In this document: positions 6,512 to 14,025 of the stretch, in pieces
How the letters are laid out: each line of letters starts with the position of its first letter
Position numbering within the stretch: position 1 is the stretch's first letter
NCBI GenBank assembly: GCA_017934845.1
Contig: JAGBIR010000229.1
Span: 1 to 17,908, forward strand
Length of the DNA: 17,908 nt
Direction of reading: 5' to 3'
Source: Alistipes sp.
GTDB taxonomy: Bacteria; Bacteroidota; Bacteroidia; Bacteroidales; Rikenellaceae
The notes under the pieces: generated by a model
Database searches by the model: none
What the model was told of the DNA's origin: nothing
The model's input: only the letters and a program-made list of their open reading frames with translations
Translations under genes and position numbers: made by a program

Positions 6512-7243
6512 ATGAAACAGAACCTTCATTATTTGATTATCGGTGTAGCTATCATTGCTGCTGCGTGGTTGTTAGGCCGCGCCTATACTTACAAGTATCG
6601 TTCGCAGGATACGATTGTGGTAACTGGTTTGGGTGAGACGGAATTTTCGTCGGATTTAATTGTGTGGAGCGGTCAGATTACATTCGAGACCTACGATGTG
6701 TCGGCCGGATACACGCAACTTGAGAAGAATAAGGATCAGGTGCTGAAATTTGTGAAATCACATGGTCTCGATAGCGATGATATTGTATTCAAGTTCGTCA
6801 ATGTCGAGAAACTTTATACCTCGCGTTATAGCGACAATGGTAACTATATAGGACAGTACTTTGCGGGTTATCGCCTGAGTCAGGAGTTCCTGATCGAGTC
6901 GTCGGAGGTCGATAAGGTTGAGGCCGTATCGCGTGAGATATCTTCTCTGATTGCACAAGGCATTACAATCGACGCTTATAGCCCCGATTACTACTATACC
7001 AAGTTGGAGGACGTTAAGCTCTCGCTTATCGAGCGTGCTTCGGCCGATGCAAAGGCTCGTGCCGAGAAGATTGCCGAAAATGCAGGTACTGCACTCGGAA
7101 AGGTCGCTTCGGCGCGAATGGGCGTATTCCAGATTACCGGAGCAAACTCAAACGAGGAGTTCTCGGCTGGCGGCTCGTTCAATACCTCTTCTCGCCATAA
7201 GAAGGCGCGTATTACGATGCGTGTGGAGTATAGAGTGAAGTAA
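6512..7243 (+). CDS. Membrane-anchored SIMPL-domain (DUF541) protein
   Basis: 243 residues. One hydrophobic segment (about 7-23) after a short positively charged start looks like an uncleaved signal anchor, placing the rest outside the inner membrane. The remainder fits the SIMPL/DUF541 fold: VVTGLGETEFSSDLIVWSGQI near the start, SREISSLIAQGI in the middle, and the helix ERASADAKARAEKIAENAGTALGKV (about 174-198) followed by a closing strand KKARITMRVEYRVK. SIMPL proteins are periplasmic or surface proteins, and BP26/YggE-type members form channel-like or ring oligomers; a precise role in Bacteroidota is unknown. It has its own promoter and lies 52 bases before gltX, so the two may share a transcript. 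Confidence 0.85.
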   Translation: MKQNLHYLIIGVAIIAAAWLLGRAYTYKYRSQDTIVVTGLGETEFSSDLIVWSGQITFETYDVSAGYTQLEKNKDQVLKFVKSHGLDSDDIVFKFVNVEKLYTSRYSDNGNYIGQYFAGYRLSQEFLIESSEVDKVEAVSREISSLIAQGITIDAYSPDYYYTKLEDVKLSLIERASADAKARAEKIAENAGTALGKVASARMGVFQITGANSNEEFSAGGSFNTSSRHKKARITMRVEYRVK

Positions 7244-7295
7244 TATTGCGAAAATATAAACTCAAAAATAAGGAACTAAAATAGATAGAGAAATT

Positions 7296-8831
7296 ATGTC
7301 AAGAGAAGTTAGAGTACGCTTTGCTCCGTCACCGACGGGCCCCCTGCATATGGGCGGTGTGCGTACAGCGCTTTATAACTATTTGTTCGCACGCCGTCAT
7401 AGCGGAAAGATGATTCTTCGTATCGAGGATACCGACTCGCAGCGTTTTGTACCTGGTGCCGAGGAGTATATCATCGAGTCGCTAAAGTGGTGCGGGATTG
7501 AGATTGACGAGGGTGTTGGCGTGGGAGGTCCTCATGCGCCATATCGTCAGAGCGAGCGTCGCGAGATATATTTGAAGTATGCCAAGCAGCTCATTGAGGC
7601 CGGTTGGGCATATTATGCATTCGATACATCGGAGGAGTTGGACGCCTTGCGCAAGGAGGCCGAGACAAAGGGCGAGACATTCGCATATAACTATACCGTT
7701 CGCGAGAAGTTGCCAACGTCGCTCTCACATTCGAAGGAGGAGGTCGAGGCTCGTATCGCGCGTGGCGATATCTGGGTTGTGCGCTTCAAAATGCCCGAGA
7801 ATGAGATTGTCGAGATGGATGATTTGATTCGCGGACACGTGAGGGTTAACACTTCAACTTTGGACGATAAAGTACTCTACAAGAGTGCCGATGCGCTTCC
7901 GACTTATCACTTGGCAAACATCGTCGATGACCATTTGATGGAGGTCTCACACGTTATCCGTGGCGAGGAGTGGTTGCCTTCGTTGCCTTTGCACTATCTG
8001 TTGTATAAGGCATTCGGTTGGACCGATACCCAGCCGCAGTTTGCCCACCTCCCGCTTTTGTTGAAGCCTACGGGCGGCGGAAAACTCTCGAAGCGCGATG
8101 GCGATAAGATGGGATTTCCCGTATTCCCCTTGTTCTGGAAGTCACCCGCAACGGGCGAGACGGCCCACGGCTATCGCGAGGATGGCTATTTTGCCGAGGC
8201 ATTCGTAAATATGCTGGCTCTGCTTGGCTGGAATCCCGGTACAGAGCAGGAGTTGTTCTCGATGGAGCAACTTATTGCGGAGTTCTCGTTGGATAGAGTG
8301 TCAAAGTCGGGTGCGCGTTTCCAGCCCGATAAGGCAAAGTGGTTCAATGCCCAGTATATGCACCGCAAGAGCGACGAGGAGTTGGCTGCTTTGTTTCAGC
8401 CTATCTTGAAGGAGCATGGCGTTGAGGTGTCGGATGAGTTGGCAGGTAAGGCTGCCGGCATTATGAAGGAGCGTGCTACGTTTATTACCGACCTTTGGGA
8501 TTTGACATCGTATTTCTTCGTAGCTCCAACAACCTACGAGGAGAAGCAGACCAAGAAGTATTGGAAGGGAGAGAATCCTGCACGCCTGCGCGAGGTACGC
8601 GAGGTGCTGGCTTCGATTGATGACTTCTCGAAGGAGAATACCGAGGCTGTTGTAGGTGCTTGGATTCAGGAGAAGGAGTATGGCATGGGTCAGATTATGA
8701 ATACTTTGCGCTTGGCGTTGGTAGGAGCCGGCAAGGGCCCCGGTATGTATGACGTTACGGCATTCATCGGCAAGGAGGAGTGCTTGAAGCGTATTGATGC
8801 AATTTTGACTAACTTAAAACCTATAGAATAA
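7296..8831 (+). CDS. gltX: Glutamate-tRNA ligase
   Basis: 511 residues, a class I aminoacyl-tRNA synthetase that charges tRNA-Glu with glutamate using ATP. The HIGH-type signature is [11 protein letters not shown] (11-21) and the KMSKS-type signature is KLSKRDG (263-269). RIEDTD (42-47) binds substrate, and the C-terminal part (about 330-511) is the helical anticodon-binding region. An insertion after the KLSKR loop ([20 protein letters not shown], about 273-292) is longer than in E. coli GltX and, as far as I recall, common in Bacteroidota. The zinc-binding Cys cluster found in E. coli GluRS near residue 100 is not present. The stop codon overlaps the galM start by one base (TAATG), indicating co-transcription and probable translational coupling. 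Confidence 0.96.
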   Translation: MSREVRVRFAPSPTGPLHMGGVRTALYNYLFARRHSGKMILRIEDTDSQRFVPGAEEYIIESLKWCGIEIDEGVGVGGPHAPYRQSERREIYLKYAKQLIEAGWAYYAFDTSEELDALRKEAETKGETFAYNYTVREKLPTSLSHSKEEVEARIARGDIWVVRFKMPENEIVEMDDLIRGHVRVNTSTLDDKVLYKSADALPTYHLANIVDDHLMEVSHVIRGEEWLPSLPLHYLLYKAFGWTDTQPQFAHLPLLLKPTGGGKLSKRDGDKMGFPVFPLFWKSPATGETAHGYREDGYFAEAFVNMLALLGWNPGTEQELFSMEQLIAEFSLDRVSKSGARFQPDKAKWFNAQYMHRKSDEELAALFQPILKEHGVEVSDELAGKAAGIMKERATFITDLWDLTSYFFVAPTTYEEKQTKKYWKGENPARLREVREVLASIDDFSKENTEAVVGAWIQEKEYGMGQIMNTLRLALVGAGKGPGMYDVTAFIGKEECLKRIDAILTNLKPIE

Positions 8832-9886
8832 TGGAAATTATGCAGCACATTTGGGGTTCTACCCCCGAGGGCGAGGCTATCGTTCTCTATACTATTCGTA
8901 ATGCAAACGGTTGCGAGGTTCAGCTCTGCAATATCGGTGCGTGTATCGTGTCGGTAAAGGCTCCCGATAAGGATGGCAAGATGGATGACATCGTGCTGGG
9001 TTATAAGGATGCTATGAGCTACTTCGGCGATGGCGCAGCCAGCGGTAAGAGCGTAGGCCGTGTTGCAAACCGTATTGCGAAGGGTAAGATGACGGTAGAG
9101 GGCGTGGAGTATAACCTCGAAATCAATAATGGCCCTAACCACTTGCATGGTGGCACAAAGGGCTTTGCCAATCAGTTGTGGGAGAGCCGCGTAGAGACTA
9201 ATCGCGTGGTATTCTCGCGCACATCACCCGATGGCGAGCAGAACTACCCCGGCGAGTTGTATGTTGAGGCGGGCTACTACTTCAGCGACGATAATGAGTT
9301 GGAGATTACCTATATGGCTCGTACCGACAAGACTACCGTTGTAAACCTTACAAACCACGTTTATTGGAACTTGGCAGGCGAGGGTAGCGGCCAGACAATC
9401 CTCGACCACGAGCTTCAGTTGAACTGCTCGCAGGTGTTGGAGATGGATCCTACGCAGATTCCTACGGGCGTGAAGCTCGATGTTAAGGGTACACCGCAGG
9501 ACTTTACCACTTGGCGTAAGTTTGGTGACGATATTTTGTCGGAGTACAATCACATGAAGGACTTCAAGGGTTACGACCACTACTTCGTATTGGATGGCTG
9601 GCAGCCCAATATTTTGGCAAAGGTCGGCGAGTTGCGTCACGCAGCTTCGGGCCGTAAGGTTGAGGTGCTGTCATCACAGGCTGGTGCTATGGTCTATACC
9701 GGTAACTGGTTGGAGGGTGGCTGCCCCGTAACAAAGTCGGGCGGTCGCTATCAGGACTACTCGGGCGTTGCTATCGAGTGCCAGAACTATCCCAATGCCG
9801 TTAACGAGCCATCGTTCCCATCTGCAATCTTGAACCCCGGTGAGACATATTGCCAGAAGATTGTATTCAAGTTGGGTACTATTTAA
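8831..9886 (+). CDS. galM: Aldose 1-epimerase (mutarotase)
   Basis: 351 residues, a typical length for GalM, which interconverts alpha and beta anomers of galactose and glucose so that they can enter the Leloir and glycolytic routes. Family motifs are present: GRVANRI (76-82) with the substrate-binding Asn-Arg pair, NHLHGG (103-108), NLTNHVYWNL with the catalytic acid His176, GYDHYF with Asp249, and IECQNYPNAVN with the catalytic base Glu316. No signal peptide is visible, so this copy is probably cytoplasmic. The ATG shares its first base with the gltX stop codon. No sugar-utilisation genes surround it, so the gltX-galM pairing looks like positional rather than pathway coupling. Confidence 0.95.
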   Translation: MEIMQHIWGSTPEGEAIVLYTIRNANGCEVQLCNIGACIVSVKAPDKDGKMDDIVLGYKDAMSYFGDGAASGKSVGRVANRIAKGKMTVEGVEYNLEINNGPNHLHGGTKGFANQLWESRVETNRVVFSRTSPDGEQNYPGELYVEAGYYFSDDNELEITYMARTDKTTVVNLTNHVYWNLAGEGSGQTILDHELQLNCSQVLEMDPTQIPTGVKLDVKGTPQDFTTWRKFGDDILSEYNHMKDFKGYDHYFVLDGWQPNILAKVGELRHAASGRKVEVLSSQAGAMVYTGNWLEGGCPVTKSGGRYQDYSGVAIECQNYPNAVNEPSFPSAILNPGETYCQKIVFKLGTI

Positions 9887-9905
9887 TATCATACCATAAC
9901 CGAAT

Positions 9906-9938
9906 TATGTGGGCGGCTGCGTCGCGGTCGCCCATATA
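9906..9938 (+). other. Strong GC-rich hairpin between galM and the next gene
   Basis: TATGTGGGCGGCTGC (9906-9920) pairs along its full length with GCGGTCGCCCATATA (9924-9938) around a GTC loop: 15 pairs including three G-U. It starts 20 bases after the galM stop and ends 13 bases before the next ATG. No T-tract follows, only TATATAAATA-like sequence, so it may be a weak terminator, a 3'-end stabiliser or a structure acting on translation of the downstream gene. Confidence 0.6.
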
Positions 9939-9951
9939 TATAAATATTAGT

Positions 9952-10542
9952 ATGGAGACAAAAGATCTTGAATTGCTGAACACTTTTACCGAGAATCTTA
10001 CGAAAGCTGTCGTAAAGCAGTGTACCGACGATAAGTTGCTGGATGGTCAGATGCTTACGGTCGAGGAGTTGAACGAGAAGTGGCGTTCGTCGGCTGCGGA
10101 GTATATGGCTGCTGCCGTACCGCAAATTGCCGAGTATCCTTCGGCGGCCATCGCGTGGGCCTGCTATATGGGTATGGGTGCAGCTGTATTGTGGGATAAG
10201 TCGTGGGGCGAGTATAAGGATGTTGAGGATTGGTACACGCTCATGGCAAAACCTCGCGGTTTCGACGAGATGGATGAGTATGTTGTAGAGTGCCTGATTG
10301 GATATCCACTCACTAGCCCCGAGGCTGCGAAGCTGGAGAATACTATTCGCAAGTGCGCCTATACGGCCCAGACCTTTATTCGCAAGGAGGGCATCGAGCC
10401 GCAGAGTGTTATGGCGTTTCACGTCTTTGCGCGTGCCGTAAAGGTGTTCTTCGAGTTGGGTGTGTCGTTGGAGTTGCATCATCGCGGCTATAAGTATGTG
10501 AAGATGAATGTCAATTTCGAGGGCGACGCTCCCGTGTCGTAA
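9952..10542 (+). CDS. Protein of unknown function, 196 residues
   Basis: I do not recognise this family. The start is the ATG at 9952, which begins METKDLELLNTF. The reading frame stays open upstream into the end of galM, but an earlier start would cross the strong hairpin at 9906-9938. The protein looks soluble and mostly helical, with no signal peptide or clear membrane segment, though residues about 64-80 (AAIAWACYMGMGAAVLW) are hydrophobic. It contains clustered Trp and Tyr residues (for example WDKSWGEYKDVEDWYTLM, about 80-97). Codon usage matches the surrounding housekeeping genes, supporting a real, expressed gene. It lies between galM and the histidine operon, with an attenuator separating it from hisG, so a role in histidine synthesis is not implied. 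Confidence 0.8.
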   Translation: METKDLELLNTFTENLTKAVVKQCTDDKLLDGQMLTVEELNEKWRSSAAEYMAAAVPQIAEYPSAAIAWACYMGMGAAVLWDKSWGEYKDVEDWYTLMAKPRGFDEMDEYVVECLIGYPLTSPEAAKLENTIRKCAYTAQTFIRKEGIEPQSVMAFHVFARAVKVFFELGVSLELHHRGYKYVKMNVNFEGDAPVS

Positions 10543-10561
10543 TGCGTTTGATTGCATTTTT
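10541..10561 (+). terminator. Possible weak terminator after the unknown gene
   Basis: AATGC (10541-10545) can pair with GCATT (10554-10558) around an eight-base loop, followed by a short T-run to 10561. The stem is only five pairs and overlaps the stop codon of the preceding gene, so support is limited. It sits where transcription would need to stop before the histidine promoter. Confidence 0.3.
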
Positions 10562-10603
10562 ATTCGATTATGTAGTAAAATTTCCATATTTTTTGGAATT
10601 AGA

Positions 10604-10635
10604 TGTGCATAATTGTGGAAAAATGATTATATTTG
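10604..10635 (+). promoter_or_regulatory. Putative promoter of the histidine operon
   Basis: TATATTTG at 10628-10635 is a full match to the Bacteroidota -7 consensus. TGTG at 10604-10607, 20 bases upstream, is a partial match to TTTG. The predicted start near 10642 puts the leader-peptide ATG (10660) about 18 bases into the transcript, the short distance expected for an attenuator leader. An inverted repeat TTCCA/TGGAA (10582-10586 with 10594-10598) lies just upstream. Confidence 0.65.
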
Positions 10636-10659
10636 CATAGATAAATTGATGACCATATT

Positions 10660-10716
10660 ATGACTAACACTTTCAATATCCATCATCATCACCATATCTT
10701 CATCAAGATAGGGTAG
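10660..10716 (+). CDS. hisL: Histidine operon leader peptide
   Basis: An 18-codon open frame MTNTFNIHHHHHIFIKIG ending in TAG at 10714-10716. Five consecutive His codons (CAT CAT CAT CAC CAT, 10681-10695) occur upstream of hisG and before a terminator hairpin, exactly as in known his leader peptides, whose translation senses charged tRNA-His. The peptide itself is not expected to have a function. When tRNA-His is scarce, the ribosome should stall in 10681-10695; when it is plentiful, it should reach the stop codon, which lies inside the antiterminator segment. The symbol follows the enterobacterial usage; sequence similarity to E. coli HisL is limited to the His run. Confidence 0.9.
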   Translation: MTNTFNIHHHHHIFIKIG

Positions 10717-10779
10717 GTCGTGGTGTGTATGAGTCAAGTGTGTTCATATAGAGGCTTACCTATTTGGTAAGCCTTTTTT
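10681..10779 (+). promoter_or_regulatory. Ribosome-mediated histidine attenuator
   Basis: Three mutually exclusive pairings are visible. Segment 1 with 2: 10690-10695 with 10720-10725, plus 10683-10686 with 10729-10732. Segment 2 with 3 (antiterminator): GGTAGGTC (10712-10719) with GGCTTACC (10753-10760), eight pairs including two G-U, closed over an inner stem TGTATGA/TCATATA (10726-10732 with 10744-10750). Segment 3 with 4 (terminator): GGCTTACC (10753-10760) with GGTAAGCC (10766-10773), then six T. A ribosome stalled on the His codons covers segment 1 and leaves 2 free to pair with 3, allowing transcription of hisG. A ribosome at the leader stop codon covers 10712-10719, so the terminator forms. 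The geometry is that of the classical his/trp attenuators. Confidence 0.88.
10753..10779 (+). terminator. Attenuator terminator upstream of hisG
   Basis: A perfect eight-pair stem GGCTTACC/GGTAAGCC with loop TATTT, extended by an A-U pair, is followed by six T residues (10774-10779). It lies 34 bases before the hisG start and after the leader peptide, so it is a conditional terminator rather than the end of the preceding gene. Confidence 0.9.
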
Positions 10780-10813
10780 GATTTGAAAATGTGAATTAAA
10801 AACTACATAAATT

Positions 10814-11665
10814 ATGTTACGAATAGCAATTCAAACTAAAGGCCGACTCAATGAGCAGAGTTTGGGTCTGTTGCGCGAGATAGGTATCGAAGTGGATGAT
10901 GCCAAGCGTAAATTTCTGTCGAAGGCGGCTAACTTCCCGCTCGAGGTGTTGTACTTGCGCGATGACGACATCCCGCAGGTTGTAGAGAATGGAACAGCTA
11001 CGCTGGGTATCGTAGGATTGAACGAAGTTGCCGAGCGTGGTTGCGACGTCGAGATTGTGACAAAGCTTGGATTTGGTGGCTGCCGTATTTCGCTTGCAAT
11101 TCCAAAGAGTGAGCAGTACGATGGTGTGAAATATTTCGAGGGTAAGCGTATTGCAACCTCATATCCTGCCATCCTGCGTCTTTTCTTGGCTGAGAATGGT
11201 GTGTCGGCCGACGTTGAGGTAATTACAGGCTCGGTGGAGATTGCTCCGGCGGCGGGTATTGCCGATGCTATTTTCGACATAGTGTCGTCGGGCGGTACAC
11301 TCGTTACAAACGGCCTTAAGGAGGTTGAGCGCGTGTTCGAGTCGGAGGCTGTGCTTATAGCTAATCGCCAACTTACGGCCGAGGAGCGCGAGGTGTTGGA
11401 CGAAATCCTCTTCCGTATCGAATCCGAGCGCGTGAGTCGTGGTAAGAAGTATCTCCTGATGAACATTCCGACGTCGGCTTTGGATGAGGCAGTGAAGATC
11501 CTGCCCGCAATGCGAAGCCCGACGGTGATGCCTCTGGCGGCCGAGGGGTGGTGTTCGCTTCACTCGGTGGTCGATGCTGCCGATTTGTGGAGCAAGGTGC
11601 GACAGCTGAAGGCTATCGGTGCCGAGGGTATTTTGGTACTTACGTTGGACAAAATTATTCCATAG
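10814..11665 (+). CDS. hisG: ATP phosphoribosyltransferase, long form
   Basis: 283 residues. It catalyses the first committed step of histidine synthesis, ATP plus PRPP to phosphoribosyl-ATP. The PRPP-binding signature EIAPAAGIADAIFDIVSSGGTL lies at about 142-163. The length and the C-terminal region (about 208-283, containing the LMNIPTSALDEAVKILP strand-helix) show the long HisG form with its own ACT-like regulatory domain, which is known to bind histidine as a feedback inhibitor, so no HisZ partner is needed. It is the first gene after the attenuator. The hisD ATG follows four bases after its stop codon. Thus the pathway is controlled both at transcription (leader) and, by inference from the family, allosterically. 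Confidence 0.97.
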   Translation: MLRIAIQTKGRLNEQSLGLLREIGIEVDDAKRKFLSKAANFPLEVLYLRDDDIPQVVENGTATLGIVGLNEVAERGCDVEIVTKLGFGGCRISLAIPKSEQYDGVKYFEGKRIATSYPAILRLFLAENGVSADVEVITGSVEIAPAAGIADAIFDIVSSGGTLVTNGLKEVERVFESEAVLIANRQLTAEEREVLDEILFRIESERVSRGKKYLLMNIPTSALDEAVKILPAMRSPTVMPLAAEGWCSLHSVVDAADLWSKVRQLKAIGAEGILVLTLDKIIP

Positions 11666-11669
11666 TCAT

Positions 11670-12950
11670 ATGTTGAAGTGTTATGCAAACCCCAGCCGCG
11701 AGCAGTGGGGTGAGTTGTGCCGTCGCGCCGAGCAGGATAATTCGCTCATAGCGGAGCGTGTTGTGGCTATTGTTGATCGCGTGGCCGAGCAGGGCGATGC
11801 CGCTTTACGGGCTTTGGCTGCGGAGATTGATGGCGTGCAGCTTACTGCGTTGCAGGTTTCGCCTTCGGAGTTCGAGGTGGCGGAGCAGAGAGTGTCGCGT
11901 GAGGTGAAGGATGCCATCGAGGTTGCCGTTAAGAATATCTCGTCGTTCCATAAGGCGCAATTGCCGCATGAGGTGCGCGTGCAGACTATGGCTGGTGTGG
12001 AGTGTATCCAACGCCCCGTAGCAATTTCACGTGTAGGTCTATATATCCCCGGGGGAACGGCTCCTCTGTTCTCGACGGTGCTGATGCTGGCTTTGCCGGC
12101 GAAAATTGCAGGCTGTAAGGAGGTTGTGATGTGTACTCCAACCAATAAGCAGGGCGAGGTGGCTGCCGAGGTGCTATATGCTGCTCGTCGATGTGGCGTG
12201 GATAAGCTCTTTAAGGTTGGCGGTGCGCAGGCTGTGGCGGCAATGGCTTATGGTACGGAGTCGATTCCGAAGGTGGATAAGATTTTTGGCCCGGGAAATC
12301 GATATGTAACCATAGCAAAGCAGTTGGTAAGTGGACGCAACACCTCGATTGATATGCCCGCAGGCCCTTCAGAAGTTATGGTGATGGCCGATTCTTCGGC
12401 CGATGTGCGATATGTTGCTGCCGATATGCTATCGCAGGCAGAGCATGGCCGAGATAGTCAGGCGATTGTAGTGTGCGATAGTGCCGAGTTGGCCGAGGCT
12501 ATAGCTGCGGAGGTAGAGCGTCAGGCTGCAACGCTGGAGCGAGGTGCCTATATTACAGAGTCGTTGGCTAATAGCCGTGCGGTGGTGTTCTCGCGTCGAG
12601 AGGATATGATTGCCTTTGCGAATGAGTATGCCGCCGAGCATCTTATTGTGTCGATGGCGGATGCTTGGGCCGTTGTGGATAATATTACGGCTGCAGGTAG
12701 TATTTTTGTCGGAAACTATTCACCCGAGAGTGCTGGCGATTATGCGTCGGGAACGAATCATACTCTGCCCACATCGGGCTGGGCTCATTCGTGTAGCGGA
12801 GTGAATGTCGATAGCTTTATGCGCAAGATGACAATTCAGGAGCTGTCGAGCAAGGGCTTGAAGGCTTTGTCATCGACAATCGTGGCAATGGCCGAGGCCG
12901 AGGGCTTGGAGGCGCACGCCAATGCCGTAAGAGTAAGAATGAAGGAATAG
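11670..12950 (+). CDS. hisD: Histidinol dehydrogenase
   Basis: 426 residues read from the ATG at 11670, four bases after the hisG stop. An in-frame ATG at 11619 would overlap hisG by 47 bases and add 17 residues not typical of the family, so I reject it. The enzyme oxidises L-histidinol through histidinal to histidine with two NAD+, the last two steps of the pathway. Expected zinc ligands are present: Gln256 and His259 in LSQAEHG, Asp357 in SAGDYASG, and His416 in LEAHANAVR. The catalytic Glu-His pair is E323-H324 in AAEHL. The glycine-rich YIPGGTAPLFSTVLM (about 125-139) is also typical. All key residues are kept. Confidence 0.97.
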   Translation: MLKCYANPSREQWGELCRRAEQDNSLIAERVVAIVDRVAEQGDAALRALAAEIDGVQLTALQVSPSEFEVAEQRVSREVKDAIEVAVKNISSFHKAQLPHEVRVQTMAGVECIQRPVAISRVGLYIPGGTAPLFSTVLMLALPAKIAGCKEVVMCTPTNKQGEVAAEVLYAARRCGVDKLFKVGGAQAVAAMAYGTESIPKVDKIFGPGNRYVTIAKQLVSGRNTSIDMPAGPSEVMVMADSSADVRYVAADMLSQAEHGRDSQAIVVCDSAELAEAIAAEVERQAATLERGAYITESLANSRAVVFSRREDMIAFANEYAAEHLIVSMADAWAVVDNITAAGSIFVGNYSPESAGDYASGTNHTLPTSGWAHSCSGVNVDSFMRKMTIQELSSKGLKALSSTIVAMAEAEGLEAHANAVRVRMKE

Positions 12951-12966
12951 AAAGAATAGAAAGAAT

Positions 12967-14025
12967 ATGAAAAGTAAAAATATAGAGTCTTTGGTTAGGG
13001 CGAATATCGCTAAACTTACGCCATATTCTACGGCTCGTGACGAGTATAAGGGCGAGCTGGGAGTTTTTCTGGATGCCAACGAGAGCCCTTACTCGAATGG
13101 ATATAACCGCTATCCCGATCCGCATCAGAAACAACTGAAGGCGCGCCTGTCGGCAATCAAGCAGGTGCCCTGCGAGAATATATTTTTGGGCAATGGTAGC
13201 GACGAGGCTATTGACTTGATTTTTCGTGTGTTCTGCGAGCCGCGAGTCGATAATGTAGTGGCCATTGCGCCGAGCTATGGAATGTATAAGGTGGCGGCGG
13301 CGATAAACGATGTGGAGTTGCGTGAGGTACAGCTGCGCGAAGACTATTCATTGCCCGTTGAGGAGTTGCTTGCGGCATCGGATGAAAATACAAAGGCTGT
13401 GTTTATCTGCTCGCCCAATAATCCGACGGCAAATTCATTCGCGCGTGAGGATATTATGCGATTGGTCGTGGATTCGGAGTGCATAGTGGTAATCGACGAG
13501 GCGTATATCGATTTTGCCGAGGCAAAGAGCTTTGTTACGGAGATTGCCGAGCATCCCAATATTGTGGTGTTGCAGACCCTTTCGAAGGCGTGGGCTATGG
13601 CCGGGTTGCGATTGGGATTGGCGTTGGCCGATAAGCGAATTGTCGAGCTTATGTCGCAGGTGAAATATCCCTATAATATCAATCTTGCGGCTATGCAGAT
13701 TGTCGAGCGGTTGCTCTCGGAATCGGTCGCGGAGCAGGTCGCAGAGATTAAGAGTGAGCGCAAGGTTGTTGCCGAGGCGTTGCAGGAGATGGCATGCGTT
13801 GAGCATATCTATCCGAGTGATGCCAATTTCCTGCTTGTGAAGGTTGCTGATGCCGATGCGATGTACGAGTGGCTGGTTAAGGATGGAATTATCGTGCGAA
13901 ATCGTGCGCGAGTTAAGGGCTGCGAGGGCTGCTTGCGAATTACAATCGGCCTTAAGGAGGAGAACGAGAAGTTGTTGAATTCAATTAGAAGATATGTAAA
14001 AGAGAGTGTTGATAGTCGATCGTGA
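12967..14025 (+). CDS. hisC: Histidinol-phosphate aminotransferase
   Basis: 352 residues, a fold-type I PLP enzyme. It transfers the amino group of glutamate to imidazole-acetol phosphate, giving histidinol phosphate. The PLP lysine is K207 in [10 protein letters not shown]. Other family marks are LDANESPY (35-42), GNGSDEAID (75-83), the Asn of CSPNNPT (148-154), Asp177 in VIDEAY and Arg215 in GLRLG. It starts 16 bases after hisD. Its last 20 bases overlap the beginning of hisB, so translation of the two is probably coupled. Related aminotransferases exist, but the position inside a complete his operon settles the role. Confidence 0.96.
   Translation: MKSKNIESLVRANIAKLTPYSTARDEYKGELGVFLDANESPYSNGYNRYPDPHQKQLKARLSAIKQVPCENIFLGNGSDEAIDLIFRVFCEPRVDNVVAIAPSYGMYKVAAAINDVELREVQLREDYSLPVEELLAASDENTKAVFICSPNNPTANSFAREDIMRLVVDSECIVVIDEAYIDFAEAKSFVTEIAEHPNIVVLQTLSKAWAMAGLRLGLALADKRIVELMSQVKYPYNINLAAMQIVERLLSESVAEQVAEIKSERKVVAEALQEMACVEHIYPSDANFLLVKVADADAMYEWLVKDGIIVRNRARVKGCEGCLRITIGLKEENEKLLNSIRRYVKESVDSRS

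Noticed and set aside
9850..9951. Upstream in-frame ATG extending the unknown 196-residue protein by 34 residues
   Set aside because: The extension overlaps galM and runs through the 9906-9938 hairpin; METKDLELL at 9952 looks like a normal start.
11619..11669. Upstream ATG that would extend HisD by 17 residues
   Set aside because: It lies inside hisG, and the extra residues MPRVFWYLRW... are the out-of-frame reading of HisG's conserved C-terminus; the ATG at 11670 gives the normal family length.
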